Of a DNA stretch of 64,000 nt, positions 18,410 to 27,372 are shown one piece after another. Below the pieces are notes generated by a model. It ran no database searches and had not been told where the DNA came from. It saw only the letters and a program-made list of their open reading frames with translations. Origin of the DNA: an uncultured Roseibium sp. (GTDB taxonomy: Bacteria; Pseudomonadota; Alphaproteobacteria; Rhizobiales; Stappiaceae); NCBI RefSeq assembly GCF_963675985.1, contig NZ_OY780957.1:186001-250000 (forward strand). The letters run 5' to 3'. The first letter of the stretch is position 1. Every line of letters starts with the position of its first letter. A program made the position numbers and the translations under genes.

Positions 18410-20356
18410 GTGACACTTTCCACCGATCTCATGGAATTGAAGGAAGACCGGATCCGCGCGCAATATGCGCAGGCCGAGGCCATGCTGGAAGGGTTCGACC
18501 ACACGCCCCGCATCGCCCGCAAGACGGAGCCGGACCGCGTTCAGGAACGCTCACCCGGCCTTGGCACCAGACGGCGGTTCCGCTCGACAACGCCGGGCCT
18601 GGTCACGCGCTCCACGGCACGGCCGGAAGGCGTGCAGCTGGCGAACCGCATTCTTGAAAGCGATGAGGATGTCCTGACGACACCCGTTCAGGCCAGCGTC
18701 CTGCGAGCGCTGCGCCGGTCCCTTTCGGTCGCGCAGGTTGCTTCTGACCAGTTTGCCGAACAGTCCGGACTGGCCGATCTCAAGCGCAAGAACCTCGCCG
18801 GACTTCTAGATCCCGCGCAGAAGACCCGGTTCCACGATCTCCTGAAGGCGTCCGCCCTGATCGTGCTTCATGTCTTTGCCAACATGAGCGATTTCCTTCT
18901 GGCCGAGCTCGTCAGCGAAACACAGGAAACGGAAGCGCAAAGCGGCGACATCGAGGAAATCCTCATCGACAACGATCAGCTCGCCCTTCACGGCGTCCTG
19001 TGGGAACTGGACCAGGAAATTGCCGCCGGCGTGTCCAATGACGCGGAACTGGTGGCCGTGATCCGGTCCGCCTGCGAGCAGATCATGGAAAAGGTCGCCC
19101 TCAGGGCGGAAGGTGCCGCTCATCTCGATGCGTTCAGCGCGGCTCATTATCGGGTCGAAGCCGACAACTTCGACATCACCGGCTTCACGCCGGCGGCACG
19201 GGCGAAATCGACGACGTTGACCATGGCTTTCAAGAAGCCGGAGGAAGTGGTCGGCAACCACATTGCCAAGTATCAGGCCATGAAGCTTGCCAAGATGCTC
19301 ATGGCCTACGATTTCCAGCGCAAATTGAACCCGTTCGCGGAACTTGGCGGCTTCATCTTCACCTTCATGGGCGACGGCAAGCCCGGAACGGGCAAGACGA
19401 CCCTGATCCAGATGATGGCGGGGCTGATCAGCGAGTATTGCAACAACGCCGGCTACGCCTTCCGCTACCAGAACCTGTCGACGGACAACATCGACAGCTA
19501 TCAGGGTAAGTCGGGGCAGAATGCCAAGGCCTTTATCCGCAACATCATCGATCCCAATGTTATCGGCTTCGGCACGATCGATGACATCGACCAGTTGGCG
19601 GGCAAGCGTGGCGACCGCCAGTCTTCCGCGGGCCAGCTGGAAATCACCGCCGTCCTGATGGAGAGCTTTGCCGGCGCCAACACGGTCGTGCGCGGCAACT
19701 GCACCTTCGGTATGTTCTCCAACTATCCGGAGAACGTGGACGATGCCCTGCGCCAGCGCGCCGGCGCCCGGTTCCTTGTCGACGGTCCGCAATCGCGCGA
19801 GGACTATATCGACATCCTGCACCTGCTCATGGGCAAGAACCACTCGATCCCGGTCGGCGATCACGACCTCTTCGAGGCACAGGCCATCAAGAAGGCGGTT
19901 GCCGCCTCCTATGACAAACACGCCCGCCCCCAGGAAGACGGCCTGATCAGGGTTTTCGAAAAGGTGCGCGAACAAATCGGCGAGCTCGACACGATCGCGA
20001 AACTCGGCACCTACCTGAAGGCCATCCAGGAAGCAGACGAGCGCTTTACCGGGCGGGCCATCAAGAACATCACCGATGCCGTCAAGGTCCGGGCGATGGA
20101 CTTCGAGCTGCCCGACGCGTGGATGGAAAATCCCGATCTGTTCCTGTTCAAGGACTACGACACCAAGAAGGCCATGATTGCGGATCTCGCCCGGCCGATC
20201 ACGGTGGACATGGTCATTCAGGAAATCAACCGCTATGCGGACAGCGAGTTCCGCTATGCCGACAAGTCGGATGAAGTGGCCATCGAGAATGCCGTCCGCG
20301 AAATGCGGCGGATGGAAGAAGCCAAGCGCCGCTACATGGAAGCCAGCCGCCCATGA
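18410..20356 (+). CDS. AAA+ ATPase (operon gene 3)
   Basis: This 648-residue protein has one AAA+ module in its middle. Walker A is GDGKPGTGKTT at residues 321-331 with K329; Walker B is IDDID with D391/D392; a sensor-1/arginine-finger region FSNYPENVDDALRQRAG lies near 435-451. About 300 N-terminal residues, including an arginine-rich first 70, have no recognised motif, and a helical 180-residue C-terminus follows. No membrane segment is seen. The unusual extended P-loop (GDGKPGTGKT) is notable. It probably remodels a protein partner encoded in the same operon. Start is GTG 18410; ATG 18431 is an alternative. Its TGA overlaps the next start. Confidence 0.88.
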   Translation: MTLSTDLMELKEDRIRAQYAQAEAMLEGFDHTPRIARKTEPDRVQERSPGLGTRRRFRSTTPGLVTRSTARPEGVQLANRILESDEDVLTTPVQASVLRALRRSLSVAQVASDQFAEQSGLADLKRKNLAGLLDPAQKTRFHDLLKASALIVLHVFANMSDFLLAELVSETQETEAQSGDIEEILIDNDQLALHGVLWELDQEIAAGVSNDAELVAVIRSACEQIMEKVALRAEGAAHLDAFSAAHYRVEADNFDITGFTPAARAKSTTLTMAFKKPEEVVGNHIAKYQAMKLAKMLMAYDFQRKLNPFAELGGFIFTFMGDGKPGTGKTTLIQMMAGLISEYCNNAGYAFRYQNLSTDNIDSYQGKSGQNAKAFIRNIIDPNVIGFGTIDDIDQLAGKRGDRQSSAGQLEITAVLMESFAGANTVVRGNCTFGMFSNYPENVDDALRQRAGARFLVDGPQSREDYIDILHLLMGKNHSIPVGDHDLFEAQAIKKAVAASYDKHARPQEDGLIRVFEKVREQIGELDTIAKLGTYLKAIQEADERFTGRAIKNITDAVKVRAMDFELPDAWMENPDLFLFKDYDTKKAMIADLARPITVDMVIQEINRYADSEFRYADKSDEVAIENAVREMRRMEEAKRRYMEASRP

Positions 20357-21732
20357 TGAGGCTTGTCAAAAACGGCCTGATGTACGGCAACCTCCATGAG
20401 GTCAGATCGCCGGCCATGGTGGAGCGCTACAATCGCGCGCTGAAACACCTGACCGGCCGCCAGACCGAGCTAAGCGAGTTCCACATCGACATTTCGGGGT
20501 TCTCTCCGGAAATCGGTGACGAGCTGGACGACGACTATTATCTCAACCCGAACGGCTGCAATCGCCAGTTCATTTTCCTGTCGCCGGAGCAGAAAACCGC
20601 CCCTCTTCTGAATACGCGGTTCTCGACCTCCCGTAAGATCATTCGCGGCTATATTGACCAGAACGAGGAGCAGCTGTTTGCCCTGACGGCCCGGGACGTG
20701 GTCGTCGGCGAGCTGGTCAACTCGGTTCTCGTTCTGAAGCAACCGAAAGACCTGTTCTACATTCGCGATATCGTAGTCGAGGCAGACACGCTTGGAGGCC
20801 ATGCCGAGGCAAGCGGCGAACTGACGGGCAAGATCGACCGCTTCATGGTGGAAGACGACGCCTGGTGGGACGATGTCCTGATCTCCGAGATGATCGAGCT
20901 GGCCCGGCAGACCGGGGATATCGTCCGCTCGCCGATCAAGCTGACGTCTCAGAGTTTCACCCAGAAGAACTTCTACACCAGTCATTTTGGCGGACTCTAC
21001 GTCTTCCAGGACGTCAGCCAGTCCGCCTGTATTGCCGTATCGACAGACAAGCCGGAAGACGACATCCCTGTCAGCAAGTCCTTCAGCCTGAAGGACCCCA
21101 AAGCGGTTGCCGCCTTCCTGTCGGTCAACGGATTGGTTGAACCTCTGGCAACCAAGTGGGTTCCCAACAGCCAGAGCATCATCAAGCAGAAACTCGACTT
21201 CATCGCCATAGACACGGCCGCGAACGAAGGCGAAGACCTCTCCCATGTCTCGCGCCGAGACCTGAGAAACCTGAAGCGCAAGTATCATGACCGGATGCCG
21301 GACGAATACCATTCGCTCATGCAGGTCTGGCTGAGCCTGAAGACAGGTGGAAATCTACCGAAGGTGCCGGTCACCGATCCGGCCTATTTCTATTTGCTGA
21401 GAGCCCAGAACCATGCGGACCGGGATTTGGTGAACATGCTGCTTGCCCAGCTGACACCGCTCGATTTCCGCCAGCTGTTCATCTGCCACAAGGATGCGTT
21501 CTACGCCGCCTACAAGACCTGGCATGACCAGAAGAGGACCTATGTCGCCAGGTTCCTGGCCGAGGAATACGTGGTCGACAAGGTCGGTACTCGCGAGGAA
21601 CTGTTCGGTCCGGAGCCGGCGATGGACACGGATTATGTCGACCTCGGCCTTGGCCCGAACATCGGACCCTGGGGCCGGATCCCACACGACGGGGATCATG
21701 ACCGCTACGATGATGAGGAGGGCGACCGATGA
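20353..21732 (+). CDS. Protein of unknown function (operon gene 4, possibly DUF6638-like)
   Basis: This 459-residue soluble protein begins MMRLVKNGLMYGNLHEV and ends in an acidic tail (D-G-D-H-D-R-Y-D-D-E-E-G). It overlaps the AAA+ gene by four bases (ATGA) and the DUF1523-like gene by four, so translation of the three is coupled. From memory, proteins named DUF6638 occur beside AAA ATPases in alphaproteobacteria and this may be one; I cannot verify that here. No catalytic motif is evident. A substrate or adaptor for the ATPase is a reasonable guess from context only. Confidence 0.8.
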   Translation: MMRLVKNGLMYGNLHEVRSPAMVERYNRALKHLTGRQTELSEFHIDISGFSPEIGDELDDDYYLNPNGCNRQFIFLSPEQKTAPLLNTRFSTSRKIIRGYIDQNEEQLFALTARDVVVGELVNSVLVLKQPKDLFYIRDIVVEADTLGGHAEASGELTGKIDRFMVEDDAWWDDVLISEMIELARQTGDIVRSPIKLTSQSFTQKNFYTSHFGGLYVFQDVSQSACIAVSTDKPEDDIPVSKSFSLKDPKAVAAFLSVNGLVEPLATKWVPNSQSIIKQKLDFIAIDTAANEGEDLSHVSRRDLRNLKRKYHDRMPDEYHSLMQVWLSLKTGGNLPKVPVTDPAYFYLLRAQNHADRDLVNMLLAQLTPLDFRQLFICHKDAFYAAYKTWHDQKRTYVARFLAEEYVVDKVGTREELFGPEPAMDTDYVDLGLGPNIGPWGRIPHDGDHDRYDDEEGDR

Positions 21733-22397
21733 AAGTGATCAAGTGGATTGTCGGCATCCCGCTCCTCCTGATCGTGCTTGCCTTTGCCCATTACACCCTG
21801 CCCAGCCGGGACATCGTCCGCATCGTCGGGACTGATGTGAAGCGCATGGATATCGGGTCGTCCTCCTGGTTCTGGGCAGCTCCCGACGCAGGCACCAACA
21901 CCAGCTGGACCCGCGACGTCCGCTTCATCAATACGGTCTGGCCGGATGGCAAACCGCGCGTCTACCGGAACGAGGACACGGACTGGGGCTGGCCGCCCTA
22001 TTTCAAGTTCGACAGCAGCAACATTACCGCGCAGGCCCAGGACCTGGCCAAGAAGCCGGGTGATGTCTGGGTGGCCGTCACGCACTACGGCTGGCGTATC
22101 AAGCTGTTCACGATTTTCCCGAACGCAATCTCGATCAGGCAGGTCGCAGGACCGGATGTGTTCCTCATCCCCTGGTTCAACATCCTGTTCTTTGTGGTGG
22201 TTGCGGCCATCCTGTTTATCGCGGTGCGCGCGATCTCCGTCTTCAAGCGTATGCGGGTCGATCCGATCGTGGACGGCATCGACGACTTCATCGACGACGT
22301 GGGCGAGAACGCCGGACAGACCCATTCCAGGGTCAAAAAGAACGTAACGAGCGCAACCTCCGGCTTTCGCCGCTGGCTGAAACGCTGGTTCGGGTAA
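21729..22397 (+). CDS. DUF1523-family membrane protein (operon gene 5)
   Basis: This 222-residue protein has an N-terminal transmembrane segment (residues about 5-23), a region outside with the DUF1523-like elements HYTLPSRDIVRIVGTDV, RFINTVWPDGKPRVYRNEDT and GWGWPPYFKFDSSN (about 20-100), a second transmembrane segment near 145-168, and a basic tail (SGFRRWLKRWFG). The central domain is probably periplasmic with both ends in the cytoplasm. DUF1523 has no known function. The four-base overlap with gene 4 ties it to the AAA+ operon, where it may be the membrane anchor. No hairpin terminator is obvious after it. Confidence 0.85.
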   Translation: MKVIKWIVGIPLLLIVLAFAHYTLPSRDIVRIVGTDVKRMDIGSSSWFWAAPDAGTNTSWTRDVRFINTVWPDGKPRVYRNEDTDWGWPPYFKFDSSNITAQAQDLAKKPGDVWVAVTHYGWRIKLFTIFPNAISIRQVAGPDVFLIPWFNILFFVVVAAILFIAVRAISVFKRMRVDPIVDGIDDFIDDVGENAGQTHSRVKKNVTSATSGFRRWLKRWFG

Positions 22398-22453
22398 CGG
22401 CCGGAAAATACATGTGCTAGCCTGCTCACCGAAATTGATTGAGAAGCGATAGG

Positions 22454-22460
22454 CAGGAGG
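22454..22460 (+). promoter_or_regulatory. Strong Shine-Dalgarno (CAGGAGG) before a short leader frame
   Basis: The site lies eight bases before ATG 22469. It is much stronger than anything before ATG 22528, so ribosomes probably load here. Confidence 0.5.
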
Positions 22461-22468
22461 ACGCCCAA

Positions 22469-22525
22469 ATGAAAGGCCGGCCGATACCATCCGCCGCCTC
22501 GATTTGTGGTCGTCCAAAGAACTAA
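22469..22525 (+). CDS. Possible 18-residue leader peptide or gene stub
   Basis: ATG 22469 with a strong Shine-Dalgarno opens a frame of 18 codons (begins MKGRPIPSAAS) that stops with TAA at 22523-22525, two bases before the ATG of the next small gene. It may be a coupling leader, or the stump of a GC-rich gene cut by AT-rich DNA. Composition changes sharply right after it. Confidence 0.35.
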   Translation: MKGRPIPSAASICGRPKN

Positions 22526-22527
22526 GC

Positions 22528-22773
22528 ATGAAAGTCGATGAATGTATCTCCAAATTGAAACGTAAATTAGGTGATTACTGGTTTTTTTATGGTGATCACG
22601 TCATAATAATAATCGTTTTCTGGATAATATTTTTTATTTTTAAATACTATGAGGTCGAATCGAAATATCTTCCTAAAGCTCTATACGCCCTTATAGCAGG
22701 AACTGCATATGTAATATTCTCATTCTTTCGCGTATTGCTGCGCAAGAAGCTGGATAATGACATGCTCCCCTGA
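22528..22773 (+). CDS. Small AT-rich membrane protein of unknown function
   Basis: This 81-residue protein (from ATG 22528) has two hydrophobic segments, about residues 23-40 (HVIIIIVFWIIFFIFKY) and 50-68, with lysine-rich flanks. Base composition is far lower in GC than the surrounding genes and uses AAA, AAT and ATA codons that neighbours avoid, pointing to horizontal transfer. ATG 22528 has no convincing ribosome site of its own; TTG 22504 would extend it by eight residues. Translation may be coupled to the short frame ending two bases upstream. No function can be given. It could be chance, but the two clean membrane helices argue for a real product. Confidence 0.5.
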   Translation: MKVDECISKLKRKLGDYWFFYGDHVIIIIVFWIIFFIFKYYEVESKYLPKALYALIAGTAYVIFSFFRVLLRKKLDNDMLP

Positions 22774-22881
22774 TGGTCCTCCTCTCCGCGCCAACGCGGT
22801 TCGAAGTTGCACTGAGCCCGAAGTTTGGAGCACCTGGAGGAAAGCAAAGTCTCGCCAATGACCGAAGGAGCATACGAGGTT

Positions 22882-22908
22882 CAGGGGAGCCGACCCGCGG
22901 TTCCCCTG
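22882..22908. terminator. Stem-loop between convergent genes
   Basis: CAGGGGAGCC (22882-22891) pairs with GGTTCCCCTG (22899-22908), one mismatch, seven-base loop. It lies between the AT-rich gene and the convergent META-domain gene and could end transcription from either side, though no T-run follows. Confidence 0.35.
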
Positions 22909-22921
22909 AGGAAACACCGGA

Positions 22922-23788
22922 TCATGTTTTGATTAGCCGCATAAGCACTTCGCCGCGATGATTCTTGAAAACCACTTCACGCCCCTGCCGCTCGACCGTG
23001 CTTGATCTCTTGATGGCGTTGCTGATGCCGCGCTCGGCGACACTCTGGGCCGGCAAAACGCATCGCATCATGGTGCTCATCGTGTCCTCGATGACGCGAG
23101 ACCGACCGGCTCTCACCCGAATGCGGGCCGACATGCTATTGCACCCGGCACTTGCGCGGACTTTGCCCGTATTGTCGATGGAAAGGCGTGCGGCCCGCCC
23201 GACTTCGCCGCCGAGGCGCACCAGGAATCCATTATCTGCCGCCAAATGGCTAATTCGGTAATTGCCATACAGATCGCGCGTATTGAGATCGGAGCTTGAG
23301 CCGTTGCGGTTGCGACCCGGCGTTTGGGCGCGGGTATTTGTCGGAACAAGACGAAAGGTTTCCCATCCACCGGGACGCGCGGAAACTGCCGCAAGCAGAG
23401 AACCACGGCCGACACCGGCGCGCACATACTTGCCGTTCTGAATCGACCGAAGCAAGACCTTGTCACGACCCGAGCGAATGACGGTGAATGTCTCCCAACT
23501 TCGAATGTGCGGACTGCCTGTGGCAAGAAGCGCTTCGGACCCAACGCCTGCACGGAGGTAGGTGCCGGTGCGAATGTCTCGGAAGGCCATACGATTGCGA
23601 TCCAGTTGAACAGTGTCCAGCCGGAGCGCACTCCCCATGTTGCGGGACTGAGCGGCTAGACGGCCTTTTTGCGTCGAAACAAAAAGTCCACTTTGGACGG
23701 ATTGGAGAACAACCTCTTCAGCATGTGCGGCAAACTGGCCGGCGAAGATGAACGAAACTACGGCGATGCTTTTTACAAACGATTTCAT
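22922..23788 (-). CDS. Secreted protein with fascin-like beta-trefoil and META (HslJ-like) domains
   Basis: This 288-residue protein has a signal peptide (MKSFVKSIAVVSFIFAGQFAAHA). Residues about 25-150 hold repeated units of the actin-crosslinking/fascin beta-trefoil type (VVLQSVQSGLFVST, FRDIRTGTYLRAGVG, LLRSIQNGKYVRAGVG, each ending in a W-E-T-F strand). After a glycine/asparagine linker, residues about 170-287 form a META domain: GNYRISHLAADNG, SAGCNSMSAR, STMMRC and a terminal GEVLMRLIK, as in HslJ and other envelope stress proteins. It should be periplasmic or secreted, possibly binding a ligand through the trefoil. Domain reading is by eye. Converges with the AT-rich gene; 84 bases separate its start from the DUF6714-like gene's end. 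Confidence 0.8.
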   Translation of the reverse strand: MKSFVKSIAVVSFIFAGQFAAHAEEVVLQSVQSGLFVSTQKGRLAAQSRNMGSALRLDTVQLDRNRMAFRDIRTGTYLRAGVGSEALLATGSPHIRSWETFTVIRSGRDKVLLRSIQNGKYVRAGVGRGSLLAAVSARPGGWETFRLVPTNTRAQTPGRNRNGSSSDLNTRDLYGNYRISHLAADNGFLVRLGGEVGRAARLSIDNTGKVRASAGCNSMSARIRVRAGRSRVIEDTMSTMMRCVLPAQSVAERGISNAIKRSSTVERQGREVVFKNHRGEVLMRLIKT

Positions 23789-23872
23789 GGAATGGCTCTC
23801 AGTTCATATCTGATGCCTTTCTTCTACTTGATCGCGCCTGATCAAATATTGAATGGCGGGTTCAGCTGACAT

Positions 23873-24487
23873 TCAGCTTTGTGAACACGTCATCGCCGCG
23901 CGCATCAGATTTCGCTCATGAAGTTCGAGAATACGGGGTTGGTAGCAATTTCGTACGGCCTCACTGACGTCGCCAGCGTAGTGTTCTTGGCCTGCCGAAA
24001 CCATGAAGGTGAGAAAGGCGACAATGGCTTCAAGCTGCGAGATCGTAAAACAGGAAAACTTGGACCTCTTGAAATCGAAACAGGTTGTTTCGCGCCCCTT
24101 CCCTGGCATGATGGGATCGACTTTTCCTCTGTCGGTCAGACCGTTTGTCAGGAAGACAACAAGTTCGACGCGCTCGAAACGATAAGAAATATTTGCCGTC
24201 ATGTAGGCGGGCAGAAAAAACTGCAGTCCGCCAGCATCGAAAAAAAACAGATCGCTGGAACTCTCGTCGAGAAACCTGCCGTCGAGCTGTGTCCAGTCGG
24301 TCTTGTCGCTGAAACGCTTTCTCGTCTTGTCGGGATCGACGTTGTCGCAGCTGTAGACCGCTATGTGAAGCAGGCCGGGAAATGGCACTGTCGCAAAGGC
24401 TTCGTGGATCTTAATTTCGAGATCCAGTTCCGGGGTGCTTGAAAAATCTTTCATGCGCAAATCCACTCCGTTGCAATCGACAATCAT
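23873..24487 (-). CDS. DUF6714-like protein
   Basis: This 204-residue soluble protein has features I associate with DUF6714: a W-T-x-L-D-G-R-F-L-D segment near residue 65, then FFDAGGLQFFLPAYM (about 82-96), and a C-terminal helical part with ISQLEAIVAFLTFM. There is no signal peptide. Codon use is less GC-rich than in most neighbours. A 174-residue frame on the opposite strand overlaps it almost completely but shows no recognisable feature, so the minus strand is preferred. Function unknown. Confidence 0.65.
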   Translation of the reverse strand: MIVDCNGVDLRMKDFSSTPELDLEIKIHEAFATVPFPGLLHIAVYSCDNVDPDKTRKRFSDKTDWTQLDGRFLDESSSDLFFFDAGGLQFFLPAYMTANISYRFERVELVVFLTNGLTDRGKVDPIMPGKGRETTCFDFKRSKFSCFTISQLEAIVAFLTFMVSAGQEHYAGDVSEAVRNCYQPRILELHERNLMRAAMTCSQS

Positions 24488-24762
24488 CTAACGCGAGCGA
24501 ATTTGAACGGGAGGTGAACGTCACGGCGACAGTCCCTTTTCAAAGGACCGACCATGCAAGTGCTTGACCGCGTCGGACGCCACCTCGTGACAACGCATTT
24601 GTCGGCCCCGCATACGCCCTCATGGATCCCCGGAACGATCAGGTCTCATGTTTCCATGTGCGCGGTTCATCGCCCATGACGGTGTCGAGGGGTGAAGCGG
24701 TTTCCCCGCCACCGGTCGGGAGCGTGTCGGGCTCGGCGACCTGCTGGTGGTCGCTTTCTCGG

Positions 24763-27372
24763 TCAGACCGAACCGTCTGCTCCGGCGCTCAGTATAGAGG
24801 GCTGGGGGATAAGACCCGCCATCAGCTCAAAAAGGCTCTCAGCCGGCATTGGACGATGCCAAAAGTAGCCTTGGCCTTCGTCGCAGCCGAGTTCGGTAAG
24901 CCATGCGGCGATTTCCGCGGTCTCGATGCCCTCGGCCACTGTCTTCAATCCCAGGCTCTGCGCCATTGTCAGAATGGTGCGTACAAGAACTTCCTGCTTA
25001 CCGCCTTTTTCGACTTCGCGAATGAAGGATTGATCGATCTTGAGCCCGGCAATAGGAAATTTCTGAAGATAGCTCAATGACGAATACCCGGTACCGAAAT
25101 CATCCAGCGAAACCGTTATGCCGAGCCGGGAGATACTGTTCAGGGTTTCGATAACGGCTTCATCGTCAATGAGAAGCAGGCTTTCTGTAATTTCCAGTTC
25201 CAGCCAGGACGCCTTGCAGCCTGTTTCCTCCAGGCAATGGCCCAATGTGCCGAGAAAGCCGCCATACAACAGTTGTCGGGCAGACACGTTTACGGCGATC
25301 ACAAATGGATTGGTTCTGCTTCGGTTGCATTCGACGGCAACCTCGCAGGACTGCTTCAGGATTCGTCGACCTATCTCGATGATTTGCCCGGTCTCTTCGG
25401 CGACCGTGATGAACTCGTCCGGAGGGATCATCCCCTTTTCCGGGTGGGTCCAGCGGCAAAGCGCTTCCGCGCCGTGTAGTTCCAAGGTCCCCAAATCGGT
25501 CTTGGGCTGGAAATGCGCAATGAACTGATCCGAGCGCAGGCCTTCGCTGATCATCGCTTCCATCTCAAAGCGTTTGTTGATCGCTCGGCTCATGTCCTCG
25601 TTATACCGGCAGTAGCGGCTGCGGCCCAATCCCTTGGCCGCGTACAGCGCAATGTCGGAATATCGGAAGAGTGCCGAGGGGCTGGAACTGTCATCGGGCG
25701 CGATCGCAATCCCGATGCTTATGGAAACATTGATAGTATTATCACCCAGTACCATCGGCATGCCGGCTTCCTGGATTATCCGCTCGGCCAGTGTCTCAGC
25801 ACATTCCGGGGCGTCCAGGTCTGACAGAATGAGCGCGAATTCGTCGCCCCCGAGCCTTCCGATCCAGGTGGCGGACGCGGCGACCTCTTCCAACCGCCAG
25901 GCCATGATCTGCAGGAGTTCGTCGCCCGCGGTATGTCCAAGCGTGTCGTTGATTGTCTTCAGGCGATCGATATCCAAGGTCAGCAGCGCTATCTTTTTTC
26001 CCTTCGCGATGGCGCTTTGCAACTGTTCGGTCAAAGTTGTCGTGAATGTTGTCCGGTTGGCTAAGCCCGTGAGGTGGTCGGTATAGGCAAGCCTGCGCAG
26101 TTCCTGCTCATTCAATTTGAGTTGACGTTCCGCGATTTTGGTCTCGGTGATATCGCGACCGACGCCGACGACCGAAGTCGTTTGGCCATTGTCGTCAAAC
26201 TCGGGAAACAGTCGCAATTCAAAGACAATCTCATCCCCGTCGGGAGACTTGAGGATTATTTCCGTTTGTTGCGGTTGGCCGCATTCCAGAACCTCTGACA
26301 CGAGTTTTCGCAGGTCGGCGAAGACCGTCTTGTTCGCATGAACCTTCTCTCGCTCTTCCATCAAGGCGACGGGATCAAGGCCGAGCCGCTCTTTCAAGGT
26401 ATGGCGAACAGCAGCATTCATATAAACCGGTTTCGCGCGGACATCATAACGGATCAGACAGTCCGGCAAATGCTCCGCCAGAAGGCGGTATTCCCGCTCC
26501 CGCGTGCGAAGTTCATTCTCGAGTTTGCGCTGATTGGTTATATTTCGAGCCAATCCGAGCAGTCCCGAGATCTCGCCCTTAATATCCCGGATGGCGACTT
26601 TCTGGACATCGTAAAACCGGGTGTCATTGGTCTCATCCGGCGGGAGTTCCAGCTGGAAGCGGACGGGTTCGGTCGATGCGAGAGCTTGTTCGTCCGTCTT
26701 TCGGTGGACTTCATAGATCTCGCCTTCAGAAAGGTCAGACGCCTTTCCACCCAGTGCGCTGTTGCGAACGATCCGGTTGAAGCGATCGAACTCTTCGTTA
26801 CACAGCACATACTGGCCTTCGGCATTCTTCATCCAGAAAATATCCGGCAAAACCCGTACTGCCGCTTGCAACTGATGCTCGGCTTCGGCAACTGCGGCCT
26901 GTAATCTTGCGATATTGGCGACGTTCCGGCCATATCCAATGACATACATCGTCTCCCCGGCGTCACTCAGAACCGGAACCAAGTTGACGATATGGAACCC
27001 TGCCTTGCCCTCGGCATCCTCGAACGGGATTTCCAGAGCCTTTGACCGGGCCGTAGCCGCGGTTTCCTGAACGGACGCCTGGAGACCGGAAAAATTGGTA
27101 TGATGGGGAAGTTCACCAGGGACCTTGCCGTAGAGTTCATCGGCAGTCGCATCAAGATAGATTTGCAGTGCGGGGTTCGCCAGAAGGACGCGGCCCTCGC
27201 AATCGAATACGCAAATATTGCTTGGCGCCGAGGTAAAAACCATCTGCATGACGCGAACGCAATCAAGCTTCGCGGCTGATGCATCGGTCGCGGCGCCTTG
27301 CCCGATCTTCGAGACTCCAAGAAGCGGGCAGCTCGGCCTTTGTCCAACCGGGGAAATACTTGCTTTTTTCAA
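24763..27372 (-). CDS. PAS-PAS-PAS-GGDEF-EAL cyclic-di-GMP signalling protein
   Basis: This 869-residue protein has three PAS-type sensory stretches (about residues 45-160, 170-290 and 295-420), a diguanylate cyclase domain with intact GGDEF near residue 507 and an RxxD-like upstream region, and an EAL phosphodiesterase domain with EALCRW near 635, DDFGTGYSS and KIDQSF. It has no membrane segment, so it senses a cytoplasmic signal. Both catalytic motifs look intact, so it may make or degrade c-di-GMP. The TTG at 27372 is the longest start; ATG 27249 (before MVFTSAPSN) is a plausible shorter one, as the first 41 residues are not PAS-like. The upstream DNA is very AT-rich. Confidence 0.92.
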   Translation of the reverse strand: MKKASISPVGQRPSCPLLGVSKIGQGAATDASAAKLDCVRVMQMVFTSAPSNICVFDCEGRVLLANPALQIYLDATADELYGKVPGELPHHTNFSGLQASVQETAATARSKALEIPFEDAEGKAGFHIVNLVPVLSDAGETMYVIGYGRNVANIARLQAAVAEAEHQLQAAVRVLPDIFWMKNAEGQYVLCNEEFDRFNRIVRNSALGGKASDLSEGEIYEVHRKTDEQALASTEPVRFQLELPPDETNDTRFYDVQKVAIRDIKGEISGLLGLARNITNQRKLENELRTREREYRLLAEHLPDCLIRYDVRAKPVYMNAAVRHTLKERLGLDPVALMEEREKVHANKTVFADLRKLVSEVLECGQPQQTEIILKSPDGDEIVFELRLFPEFDDNGQTTSVVGVGRDITETKIAERQLKLNEQELRRLAYTDHLTGLANRTTFTTTLTEQLQSAIAKGKKIALLTLDIDRLKTINDTLGHTAGDELLQIMAWRLEEVAASATWIGRLGGDEFALILSDLDAPECAETLAERIIQEAGMPMVLGDNTINVSISIGIAIAPDDSSSPSALFRYSDIALYAAKGLGRSRYCRYNEDMSRAINKRFEMEAMISEGLRSDQFIAHFQPKTDLGTLELHGAEALCRWTHPEKGMIPPDEFITVAEETGQIIEIGRRILKQSCEVAVECNRSRTNPFVIAVNVSARQLLYGGFLGTLGHCLEETGCKASWLELEITESLLLIDDEAVIETLNSISRLGITVSLDDFGTGYSSLSYLQKFPIAGLKIDQSFIREVEKGGKQEVLVRTILTMAQSLGLKTVAEGIETAEIAAWLTELGCDEGQGYFWHRPMPAESLFELMAGLIPQPSILSAGADGSV

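Noticed and set aside
23918..24442. 174-codon plus frame opposite the DUF6714-like gene
   Set aside because: No recognisable motif; the minus frame shows DUF6714-like segments.
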